Below, one piece after another: positions 1 to 7,468 of a DNA stretch of 64,000 nucleotides. Position 1 is the first letter of the stretch. Each line of letters starts with the position of its first letter. Under the pieces are notes generated by a model. It did no database searches, had not been told where the DNA came from, and was given only the letters and a program-made list of their open reading frames with translations. The translations under genes and the position numbers were made by a program. The DNA comes from Chloroflexota bacterium (GTDB lineage: Bacteria; Chloroflexota; Limnocylindria; Limnocylindrales; CSP1-4), in assembly GCA_019637815.1 (NCBI GenBank), contig JAHBUZ010000001.1:87865-151864 (forward strand). The letters are read 5' to 3'.

Positions 1-875
1 CACGCGATGCGCGGGCGCTGGTCCGCGTCGCGCGGTCACGCGAGCGCGTGGCCCTCACCAACAACCGCTTCTCCTCCGATGTCTGTGCGGTCGGTGACAT
101 GCGGGTCCTGCGCGATCTGCCGCCGCTGACCGCGGACAACGGCCTGCCCCGCTGGCTGGAGGCGAACCGGGGCGTGCGCGTGCGGGAGCTGGGTGCACGG
201 CGTCGGCTGGGCATCGACCTGGACACGCCCCTCGACCTCGCGTTGCTGCGGGACGTCGCCGCGCTCCCGGGCTCCGCGCGGCACGGGGTGGACCACCGGT
301 ACTGGGTCGATCGGCTGGGGCTGGACGTGCCACGGCGCGCCGAGATCCGGCGGGTGCTCGCCGACCCCACGGCCGAGCTGCTCGTCGCAGGGCGCACCAG
401 TGGCCGCACCATCCGCTGGCTGGAGCGTCACGCCGCCTGCCGGGTCCGCGCCTGGGTCGAGGAGCGTGGCATGCGCGCCGCGTCGGCGACCGAGCGACCC
501 GATGGAGGCACCCGTCCATCACGTCCACCCGCGTCCATCCTGGCCCGCCTGCTCGAGCACGAAGAGCCGGAGGCCCTTGGTGCGATCGTGGCGCACTGCG
601 CGGACGGGGCCGTCATCGACACCCGGGTGCTGCTGGCGGCTCGCCTCGGTCGTGACGAGCGCGCCTGGCCGAGCGCCGAGGACCGCTTCGCGTCCGACCT
701 GTTACGAGCGGATCGCGTGCGCGATCCATGGCTCGCGGCGCTCACCCGGAGCGCGGCCGCGGCGGAGGTCCCCATCCTGCTCGGCGCCCATACCCTGGTC
801 GGACCGGGACTGCCGCTCCTCGCGCCGTCCGCCGATCGCCCTCGGTGGGCCCGAGGACACCCCGTCGCGCGCTAG
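1..875 (+). CDS. 3' part of an unrecognised protein, possibly nucleotidyltransferase-like
   Basis: The frame is open from base 3, before the first possible GTG start at 48, to a TAG stop at 873-875, so the gene very probably begins upstream of the window. About 290 residues are visible. The early stretch (VALTNNRFSSDV, then ADNGLPRWLE and IDLDTPLDLALL) resembles the C-terminal half of MobA/CofC-like nucleotidyltransferase folds, where an Asp-Thr-Pro segment is followed by a Leu-rich helix. This is only an impression, and no catalytic motif lies in the visible part. The rest is Arg/Ala-rich and helical, without signal peptide or membrane segment. It is separated from nuoA by 77 bases and points the same way. 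Function is unknown. Confidence 0.5.
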   Translation, partial: RDARALVRVARSRERVALTNNRFSSDVCAVGDMRVLRDLPPLTADNGLPRWLEANRGVRVRELGARRRLGIDLDTPLDLALLRDVAALPGSARHGVDHRYWVDRLGLDVPRRAEIRRVLADPTAELLVAGRTSGRTIRWLERHAACRVRAWVEERGMRAASATERPDGGTRPSRPPASILARLLEHEEPEALGAIVAHCADGAVIDTRVLLAARLGRDERAWPSAEDRFASDLLRADRVRDPWLAALTRSAAAAEVPILLGAHTLVGPGLPLLAPSADRPRWARGHPVAR

Positions 876-952
876 AATGACCGTGACGGACGGAGCGCAG
901 GCGCCGACACCTGCCCCGGTCGCCGCATGACGTCACGCTCTGAGGACCCAGG

Positions 953-1312
953 TTGTCCAGCCCGCTCTGGTACGTGCTCGGCTTCGCCTTCGCCGGCTTC
1001 ACGTTCGTCTTCATGACGATCGGGATGTCCTGGCTCATCACCCATCGTCACAAGGGTGACCGCCACAAGGGCATGCCGTACGAGTCGGGCATCGACACCA
1101 TGGGCGACACGTGGGGTCGCTTCGGTCTCTCGTTCTACATCTACGCGCTGCTGTTCGTGGCCTTCGACATCGAGATCGTGTTCATCACGCTCTGGGCGCT
1201 CGTGTTCCAGGACCTGCTGCTGGGCGGCTTCCTGAGCATGATCCTGTTCGTGGCGATCCTCCTGGTCGGCCTCGGCTACGCGTGGCGCAAGGGGGTCCTG
1301 ACATGGAAGTGA
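953..1312 (+). CDS. nuoA: NADH-quinone oxidoreductase subunit A
   Basis: Small membrane subunit of complex I; it sits at the junction of the membrane and peripheral arms and helps shape the quinone cavity. The 119 residues carry three predicted helices and the family signature of a loop with YESGID and GDTWGRF before helix 2, then FDIEIVF inside it, whose acidic residues are conserved in NuoA. The start is a TTG at 953 preceded by GAGGA about seven bases upstream; no ATG or GTG gives a better NuoA N-terminus. It is the first gene of the nuo operon and overlaps nuoB by ten bases, so the two are likely translationally coupled. Confidence 0.95.
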   Translation: MSSPLWYVLGFAFAGFTFVFMTIGMSWLITHRHKGDRHKGMPYESGIDTMGDTWGRFGLSFYIYALLFVAFDIEIVFITLWALVFQDLLLGGFLSMILFVAILLVGLGYAWRKGVLTWK

Positions 1313-1998
1313 CGCGCACCGGCACACCCGGCGCGACGGCCGTCGCGGAGGCCGCGGACGCCGCCGTGGCGACACCCATCGTGGTGCCCAACACGCAGTG
1401 GCTGCCCGCGGACCCGAGCGCATACGGTGGCGGTCGTCCGCCGACCATCACCCATCTCGCGGAGCTGGAGCTCCAGGAGAAGGGCGACAACGGCCGCTGG
1501 GGCGCCCTGGACATCATCCCCACGAAGGCGGACTACCTGCTCGACTACCTGCGTCTCAACAGCCTCTGGCCGCTGCTGTCGGGTCTCGCCTGCTGCGCCA
1601 TGGAGATGATGTCGGCGGCGACGAGCATCAACGACATGGACCGCTTCAACATGTTCCCGTTCCGGGCCAGCCCGCGTCAGGCGGACGTGCTCATCGTGGC
1701 GGGCACCCTCACGACCAAGATGGCGGGACCGCTCATCCGGTTGTGGGAGCAGATGCCCGAGCCCAAGTGGTGCGTCGCGATGGGTGACTGCACCTGCTCC
1801 GGTGGTCGCTACAAGCGCTCCTACGCCACGGTCCAGGGCATCGACCGGGTGATGCCCGTGGATGTCTACGTGCCGGGCTGCCCACCGCGGCCGGAGGGCC
1901 TCATCTACGGCATGATGAAGCTGCAGCAGCTGATCCTGGAGCGGCGAGGCCAGTGGAACGACCGCCGCGTGGGACCCAGCGTCCCGGCCGGCGTCTGA
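1303..1998 (+). CDS. nuoB: NADH-quinone oxidoreductase subunit B (N2 cluster)
   Basis: Carries cluster N2, the last iron-sulfur centre before quinone. The 231-residue product starts at ATG 1303, inside the end of nuoA. The four expected ligands are present: the adjacent pair in GLACCAMEMM (about Cys97/98), Cys163 in MGDCTCSGG, and Cys193 in VPGCPPRPEG. The segment MGDCTCSGG has an extra cysteine two residues after the ligand where most relatives have Ala or Asn. The N-terminal 65 residues are a longer, Ala/Thr-rich extension than in Escherichia coli. All ligands are kept here, in contrast to the altered NuoE and NuoF downstream, so electron delivery to quinone should be intact. Confidence 0.96.
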   Translation: MEVTRTGTPGATAVAEAADAAVATPIVVPNTQWLPADPSAYGGGRPPTITHLAELELQEKGDNGRWGALDIIPTKADYLLDYLRLNSLWPLLSGLACCAMEMMSAATSINDMDRFNMFPFRASPRQADVLIVAGTLTTKMAGPLIRLWEQMPEPKWCVAMGDCTCSGGRYKRSYATVQGIDRVMPVDVYVPGCPPRPEGLIYGMMKLQQLILERRGQWNDRRVGPSVPAGV

Positions 1999-2023
1999 AC
2001 CCAGCGGATCCACGAACGAGACG

Positions 2024-2659
2024 ATGACGGACACCGCCCTCGCGCGACGCCTCCAGGAGCGGCTGGGTGACCAGCTGCTGGCCCCGGTCGGCGCACGCCA
2101 TGACACCACCGAGATCTGGGTCGGGCCGGGTCAGCTGACGAGCGTCATGACCACGCTCCATGACGACCCGGACCTCCGCTTCGAGCTGCTCGCGGACCTC
2201 GCGGGCGTGGACACGGGTGGCGTCCTCCAGGTCGTGTACCACCTCTGGTCGCCACTCTCCCCGGACTGGCTGCGGGTCATCTGCGACGGCCTGCCGCGGG
2301 AGGACCCGCGTCTGCCGTCCGTGACCTTCCTGTGGAACGGCGCGGAGTGGGCGGAGCGCGAGGCATGGGACATGTTCGGGCTCATCTTCGAGGGCAACCG
2401 CGACCTGCGACGCATCTACATGCCCCCTGACTACGAGTCCTTCCCCCTGCGCAAGGACTTCCTGATGCCCGATGACGCGTCGCGCTCGCCGGGCCTGGGC
2501 GTACGTCCGATGGAGGAGGCCCTGCCACCGGCCGACCCCGCACGCGTCCCGGTCCTGCGCTCGAGCGCCGGCGCGGGCTCGCTGTGGTCCGGCACGGGCA
2601 CCCAGGTGGTGGGACCGGGCCCCGCGACCCCGGCCATCAGCGCGGGCGGTGACGCATGA
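2024..2659 (+). CDS. nuoC: NADH-quinone oxidoreductase subunit C
   Basis: 30-kDa-type subunit that packs against NuoD in the peripheral arm. It is a separate 211-residue protein, not fused to NuoD as in E. coli. Recognisable family segments are LLADLAGVDT, the W-x-G/A-EREAWDMFGL block near residue 110, and the closing RRIYMPPDYESFPLRKDF. After about residue 150 there is a Pro/Gly/Ala-rich tail of about 60 residues with no clear counterpart. ATG 2024 lies 25 bases after nuoB; its end overlaps nuoD by four bases (ATGA). Confidence 0.95.
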   Translation: MTDTALARRLQERLGDQLLAPVGARHDTTEIWVGPGQLTSVMTTLHDDPDLRFELLADLAGVDTGGVLQVVYHLWSPLSPDWLRVICDGLPREDPRLPSVTFLWNGAEWAEREAWDMFGLIFEGNRDLRRIYMPPDYESFPLRKDFLMPDDASRSPGLGVRPMEEALPPADPARVPVLRSSAGAGSLWSGTGTQVVGPGPATPAISAGGDA

Positions 2660-3876
2660 CCGCGGAGCCCCGCGTCCGGTCGCTCGACGACCCGGAGATC
2701 CTGGTCCACAGCCCGGCGGCCATCATCGACGCGGTGCCGCCCTATCCGCCACGCACCGAGCGGGAGGCCGAGTTCTACACGCTCGCGGACGGCGAGATGT
2801 TCATCAACCTGGGTCCCCAGCATCCGTCCACCCACGGCGTGCTGCGGGTCGTGCTCAAGCTCGACGGCGAGCGCGTCGTGGACCTCGACCCGGTGCTCGG
2901 CTATCTGCACCGGGGCGTCGAGAAGATCTGCGAGAACGGTGACTGGCACCACGCCATCAGCAACTGCGACCCGCTCGAGTACATCGCCTCGATGTTCAGC
3001 GAGGCGATGCCGGTGCTGGTGGCGGAGAAGCTGCTGGACCTCGATGTCCCCCGGCGCGCCGAGTACATCCGGGTGCTCGCCTGGGAGCTCAACCGGATCT
3101 CCAGCCACGCCCTGTTCATCGGCTGGCTTGCGCTCGACCTGGGCGGCCTGACCCCGATCCTGTACGGCTTCATCGAGCGGGACGAGATCGTGGAGATGCT
3201 CGCCGCGCTCACGGGTCAGAAGCTGCTCTTCAACTACCTGCGCATCGGTGGCGTCAACGGCGACCTCAACCACGAGTTCCTGAGCCGGCTCGGTGACTGG
3301 ATGGGTCACGCCGCGAAGCGCATCGAAGACCAGATGCGGCTCATGAACGAGAACGAGATCTTCGTGGGACGCACCCGTGGTCTCGGCGTGCTGACGCGGG
3401 AGACCGCGCTCCGGACCTGCGTCACGGGTCCGCCGCTGCGCGCCACCGGCGTGCCCTACGACGTGCGTCGGGCGCACCCCTACAGCGTCTACCCGGAGCT
3501 CGAGTTCGATATCCCCACCCGCACGGAGGGGGACTCGTACGCGCGGTACCTGCTCCATCTCGAGGAGATCCGCCAGAGCATCCACATCATCGACCAGGTG
3601 CTCCACCAGATGCCGGACGGCCCGGTGATGGCCAAGCTGCCCCGGCTGCTGCGGGTACCGCCCGGTCGTGCCTGGGTGGCGTTCGAGAGCCCGCGGGGCC
3701 AGTACGGCGCCTACGGCATCAGCGACGGCACCGACCAGCCGTTCCGGCTGCGCATCCATGACCCGTCGTACTTCACGCTCCAGGCGGTCGGCGAGCTCGT
3801 GCCGGGCCACCTCGTGGCGGACACGATGGCCATCATGGCCAGCCTCGACCCGATCATGGGCGGCATCGACAAGTGA
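2656..3876 (+). CDS. nuoD: NADH-quinone oxidoreductase subunit D
   Basis: 49-kDa subunit that forms the quinone site together with NuoB. The 406-residue protein begins after an N-terminal tail with the expected NLGPQHPSTHGVLR, then LGYLHRGVEKICEN, LAWELNRISSHALF and GGVNGDLNHEF, and ends with LDPIMGGIDK, the normal NuoD C-terminus. The quinone-site His-Pro-x-x-His pair and the Tyr of the family are visible (QHPSTH; AMPVLVAEKLL replaces the usual first-helix region). Length is normal. It starts in the last codon of nuoC and ends in the first of nuoH, so the genes are a tight translational unit. Confidence 0.97.
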   Translation: MTAEPRVRSLDDPEILVHSPAAIIDAVPPYPPRTEREAEFYTLADGEMFINLGPQHPSTHGVLRVVLKLDGERVVDLDPVLGYLHRGVEKICENGDWHHAISNCDPLEYIASMFSEAMPVLVAEKLLDLDVPRRAEYIRVLAWELNRISSHALFIGWLALDLGGLTPILYGFIERDEIVEMLAALTGQKLLFNYLRIGGVNGDLNHEFLSRLGDWMGHAAKRIEDQMRLMNENEIFVGRTRGLGVLTRETALRTCVTGPPLRATGVPYDVRRAHPYSVYPELEFDIPTRTEGDSYARYLLHLEEIRQSIHIIDQVLHQMPDGPVMAKLPRLLRVPPGRAWVAFESPRGQYGAYGISDGTDQPFRLRIHDPSYFTLQAVGELVPGHLVADTMAIMASLDPIMGGIDK

Positions 3877-5270
3877 CCGCTCTGTCCCGCCCCTGGAACC
3901 GCCTGAGCCTGGCCGGCAAGATCATCCTGCCGCTCGTCGCGGTGCTCATCGCGCTCAACATCACGCTGGTCGTGCTGTGGATGAGCGGCCTCCTGCCGTT
4001 CCTGGTGCAGGCCATCCTGGACACCCTCGGCGCGAACATCGCGATCCTGCGCTTCCTGCTCGCGGCGACGATCATCCTGCTCATCACGGTACCGGTCGCG
4101 TTCATGAACATCTTCTTCGAGATGAAGCTGATCGCGTTCGTGAACCTGCGCATCGGCCCCAACCGCATCGGTCCGTGGGGCACCCTCGCCTCGGTCATCC
4201 ACGGCCTCAAGGTGCTCGCCAAGGAGGACTTCACGCCCCGGGGCGTCGATGTCCCGGTGTTCACGCTGGCACCCGCGGTGGTCTATCTCGCGTCCGTGAT
4301 GACGCTGCTCGTGGTGCCCTTCGCCCCCGGGCTCCACGGCTATGACATGGACATCGGGCTGCTGTACTTCTTCGCCATCAGCGGCCTCGGTGTCGTGGGC
4401 CTGATGATGGCCGGCTGGTCGAGCTTCAACAAGTACTCGCTGCTGGGTGGCCTGCGTGCCGCAGCGGGCATGATCAGCTACGAGCTGCCGCTCATCCTCG
4501 CCGTGATGGGCATCGTGCTCCTGTCGGGCACGCTCAACCTGAACACCATCGTCCAGAACCAGTCGGGCAGCTTCCTTGACTGGTACATCTTCCAGCAGCC
4601 CCTGGGCGCGCTCATCTTCTTCATCGCCGCCACCGCGGAGGGCAGTCGGCCGCCGTTCGACCTGACCGAGGCGGACAGCGAGATCGTGGCCGGCTTCGCG
4701 ACCGAGTACAGCGGCATGCGCTTCGGGTTCTTCTTCTTCGCCGAGTACGTGAACATGTTCATCCTCTCGGCGATGACCGCGGTCCTGTTCCTGGGTGGCT
4801 GGAACGCGCCCCTGGATCTGGCCCCCATCGCGAACGCGCTGGGCATCGCGACGCCCATCGACATCGCCCTCGACCCGGGGTCCATGGGGCCCGGCCTGCT
4901 GTGGCTGGTGCTGCTCGCGCCACCGCTCATCGTGGGTGGCCTGACGGCCGTGATCTGGATGCTCAAGTCGGACTGGAGCATCATCGTCTCGGCGATCGTC
5001 GCGTTCGTGCTGTTCAACCTGCTGGTCGGCGGCGGCGTGATGCTGCTGCTCGCCATGGGCATCGACTGGGTGATGGGCCTCGTCTGGTTCCTGGGCAAGA
5101 CCATCGGGCTGTCGCTGTTCTTCGTGCTCATGCGCGCCACGCTGCCACGCGTGCGCATCGACCAGCTCATGGGTTTCGCGTGGAAGTGGCTCGTGCCGGC
5201 GGCCCTCGTCAACATCTTCGTGACCGCGGCGGCGATCGTGGTCCTGCACGAGATCGGGAGGCCACTGTGA
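3873..5270 (+). CDS. nuoH: NADH-quinone oxidoreductase subunit H
   Basis: Multi-pass subunit linking the quinone cavity to the proton-pumping membrane arm. Diagnostic loops are present: FFEMKLIAFVNLRIGPNRIG, KVLAKEDFTPRGVD, and EGSRPPFDLTEADSEIVAGF followed by TEYSGMRFGFFFFAEYVNM, which hold the conserved acidic and arginine residues at the quinone entrance. At 465 residues it is clearly longer than the usual 320-350: there is an extra hydrophobic N-terminus and an inserted membrane stretch around residues 310-395. GTG 3873 overlaps the nuoD stop. Note that nuoH follows nuoD directly; the nuoE, F and G counterparts come after it. Confidence 0.95.
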   Translation: MTALSRPWNRLSLAGKIILPLVAVLIALNITLVVLWMSGLLPFLVQAILDTLGANIAILRFLLAATIILLITVPVAFMNIFFEMKLIAFVNLRIGPNRIGPWGTLASVIHGLKVLAKEDFTPRGVDVPVFTLAPAVVYLASVMTLLVVPFAPGLHGYDMDIGLLYFFAISGLGVVGLMMAGWSSFNKYSLLGGLRAAAGMISYELPLILAVMGIVLLSGTLNLNTIVQNQSGSFLDWYIFQQPLGALIFFIAATAEGSRPPFDLTEADSEIVAGFATEYSGMRFGFFFFAEYVNMFILSAMTAVLFLGGWNAPLDLAPIANALGIATPIDIALDPGSMGPGLLWLVLLAPPLIVGGLTAVIWMLKSDWSIIVSAIVAFVLFNLLVGGGVMLLLAMGIDWVMGLVWFLGKTIGLSLFFVLMRATLPRVRIDQLMGFAWKWLVPAALVNIFVTAAAIVVLHEIGRPL

Positions 5271-6106
5271 GGACGGACCGCGTGCCCGGCCTGGGCATCG
5301 CGAAGGGGCTCGTGTTCGCCTTCACCCAGGCGCTCCGGCCCAAGCGCACCATCCAGTACCCCGAGGTCCAGAACCCCATCTCGCCCCGGCATCGGGGTCG
5401 ACTCATCCTGCTCTATGACGAGGCGGGCACGCTCAAGTGCGAGACCTGCTTCCAGTGCGCGGCCGCGTGCCCCATCGAGTGCATCGACATGGGCGGCGTG
5501 GACACGCGGCAGCGATATCACCTCCATTGGGGCCCCGCGGAGCAGTACGCGGAGCGGCGCGAGGAATCCGCGCTGCGTCGGTCGGGCCGGCCGGTGCCGG
5601 ACCGGACGTTCGAGCCGTTCGCGACCATCGACCTCGCACCGCTCGACGCGATCCTGACGCGTCACGACTTCCGGCCGCGTGCCGCCGTGCGCATCCTCGA
5701 GGACACCCAGGAGGCATACGGCTATCTGCCGGTGGCGGCGCTCCAGCACATCGCCTTCCGGACGGGTGCCTGGTACAGCGAGCTGTACGGCATCGCCACG
5801 AGCTACCCGCATCTCCGCTTCGAGGCACCCACGGGCCACCTGGTCCAGGTCTGCCGCTGCGCCCAGTGCACCGTCCTCGGTGGTGGCGCGGTCCTCGGCG
5901 CGTTCCGGTCCGGGCTGGGCGCAGACGTGGGTGGCATCAGCCCTGACGGCGCCGTGCGGCTCGAGGCCACCGACTGTCGGGGCAGCTCCCAGGGCACTCC
6001 CCGCGTGATCGTGGACGGACAGGTCCTGCCCCGGGTGGACGCCGCGGACGCGACCACCATCGCAGCGGCGCTGCGGGGCGCGGTCCCCCAGGGACGGAGC
6101 GCCTGA
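5267..6106 (+). CDS. NuoI-NuoE fusion with one [4Fe-4S] motif and an incomplete [2Fe-2S] site
   Basis: The 279-residue protein joins two complex I subunits in one chain. Residues 1-75 are NuoI-like: RTIQYPEVQNPISPRHRGR and a single [4Fe-4S] motif, CETCFQCAAACP (Cys58, 61, 64, 68). Normal NuoI has a second CxxCxxCxxxCP; here the sequence turns into HLHWGPAEQYAERREESALR and no second motif follows. Residues about 120-279 match NuoE: helix, then VQVCRCAQCTVLGGG (Cys196 and Cys201, the CxxxxC pair) and TDCRGSSQG, where the last ligand of the usual CxxxC is Ser241. The GTG start at 5267 overlaps the nuoH stop; nuoF follows after two bases. What is seen is a fused open frame with no stop or shift; what the [2Fe-2S] site binds is uncertain. 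Confidence 0.88.
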   Translation: MRTDRVPGLGIAKGLVFAFTQALRPKRTIQYPEVQNPISPRHRGRLILLYDEAGTLKCETCFQCAAACPIECIDMGGVDTRQRYHLHWGPAEQYAERREESALRRSGRPVPDRTFEPFATIDLAPLDAILTRHDFRPRAAVRILEDTQEAYGYLPVAALQHIAFRTGAWYSELYGIATSYPHLRFEAPTGHLVQVCRCAQCTVLGGGAVLGAFRSGLGADVGGISPDGAVRLEATDCRGSSQGTPRVIVDGQVLPRVDAADATTIAAALRGAVPQGRSA

Positions 6107-6108
6107 GC

Positions 6109-7431
6109 ATGGCCATCCTCCGGGGCGAGACCACCTGGCCCTCGATCCTGCTCGCGCGTGCGGCGACGCCGGATGCCGCCACGGACATCGAGGCGGCGGA
6201 GGCCGCGGGTGCCTGGACCGCATGGCGTCAGGCGGCCGCGTCGCTCACCCCCGAGCAGGTCGTGCGGCTCGTGACCACGTCCGGTCTGCGCGGGCGCGGC
6301 GGCGCGGGCTACCCGACCGGCGACAAGTGGGCGGCCTGTGCCGCGGAGCGTGCTCCGGTCCACCATGTCGTGGTCAACGGCATGGAGGCGGACCCGGGTG
6401 CCGCGGCGGACCGCACGCTCATGGAGACCGATCCGCACGCGGTGGTCGAGGGAGCCGTCCTCGCCGCGTGGGCAGTGCGTGCCGAGGACGTCATCATCGC
6501 CGTGGATTCGCGGGCGACCGTGGCCATCGAGCGGTTGCGTGGCGCCATCGCCGCGGCGGAGGCGAAAGGCTATCTCGGCCCCCGGGCGATGGGCACCGGA
6601 CGGCCGGTGATGGTCGAGGTCCGGCCGCTCGCCGGTGCCTTCGTGATGGGCGAGGAGACCGTCCTCCTGCGGGCGCTCGAGGAGCGTCGGGCCCAGCCCG
6701 ACCAGCGGCCACCGCACCCGGCCCACAAGGGGCTGTGGGGCGAGCCGACCGTCGTCAACAACGTGGAGACGGTGGCGGCCGTCCCCTGGATCGTCGCCAA
6801 TGGCGCGAGCGCGTACGCCGCCATCGGGTCGGCGGACGAGCCGGGCACGACCCTCGTCCAGCTGAGCGGCGCCGTCCGCACCCCGGGCGTCGTGGAGGCG
6901 CCCACGGGGACCACGCTCCGGCAGCTCATCGACGGCGTCGGTGGCGGGGCGACCGGGACCCTCAAGGCGGTGCTCGTGGGCGGCCCATCGGGCGGCTTCC
7001 TGCCACCGGAGACCCTCGACACCCCCCTCGGCCACCGCGAGCTCGCCGATGCCGGTGCCATCCTCGGCTCGGGCAGCGTGCTCGTCATCGACAGCACCAC
7101 CTGTCTGGTCGACCTCGCCTCGCTCCTCACGCGCTATTGCAGCGACGAGGCGTGCGGCAAGACCATCCCCTGTCGCATCGGCACACGTCGGCTCGCGGAG
7201 CTCGGCGCCGCGTTCTGCACCGGCCTGACGCGACCCACGGACGCGGCGCTCGTGGCGGCGCTCTCGGACGACATCCGGGACGCCGCGCTGTGCGGCCTGG
7301 AGCGCACGGCGATCAACCCGCTGCGCTCCGGGATGCGATACTTCGCACAGGAATTCGAGGACCACATCGTCCGCGGCACCTGCCCGGCGGGCGTCTGCCA
7401 GCCCATCGGGATCGTGGCGGTGGCCCACTGA
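6109..7431 (+). CDS. nuoF: NuoF-like NADH dehydrogenase subunit with an altered N3 site
   Basis: NuoF (51-kDa) normally binds FMN and NADH and holds cluster N3. In these 440 residues the FMN/NADH fold is recognisable: GLRGRGGAGYPTGDKW (59-74), MGEETVLLRALE (180-191) and PTVVNNVETVA. Key places differ. The usual NADE/DESEPG loop reads NGMEADPGAAADR, replacing an acidic residue by Met. The N3 motif, normally SCGKCxPCR, reads ACGKTIPCR, so the second of three clustered cysteines is Thr352; the fourth ligand, Cys395 in LCGLERT, is kept. An additional cysteine (344) lies just upstream. There is a C-terminal CPAGVC pair. Flavin binding looks possible; a standard N3 cluster does not, unless another residue substitutes. 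Confidence 0.9.
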   Translation: MAILRGETTWPSILLARAATPDAATDIEAAEAAGAWTAWRQAAASLTPEQVVRLVTTSGLRGRGGAGYPTGDKWAACAAERAPVHHVVVNGMEADPGAAADRTLMETDPHAVVEGAVLAAWAVRAEDVIIAVDSRATVAIERLRGAIAAAEAKGYLGPRAMGTGRPVMVEVRPLAGAFVMGEETVLLRALEERRAQPDQRPPHPAHKGLWGEPTVVNNVETVAAVPWIVANGASAYAAIGSADEPGTTLVQLSGAVRTPGVVEAPTGTTLRQLIDGVGGGATGTLKAVLVGGPSGGFLPPETLDTPLGHRELADAGAILGSGSVLVIDSTTCLVDLASLLTRYCSDEACGKTIPCRIGTRRLAELGAAFCTGLTRPTDAALVAALSDDIRDAALCGLERTAINPLRSGMRYFAQEFEDHIVRGTCPAGVCQPIGIVAVAH

Positions 7432-7468
7432 TGCGAGCCCCCAGCCGACCCATGGGATCCCTGCGCCG

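Noticed and set aside
5267..6106. The NuoI-NuoE fusion as an assembly or frameshift artefact
   Set aside because: The frame is uninterrupted, the joining segment is protein-like, and the missing second NuoI motif is found in the next-but-one gene, which argues for a real rearrangement.
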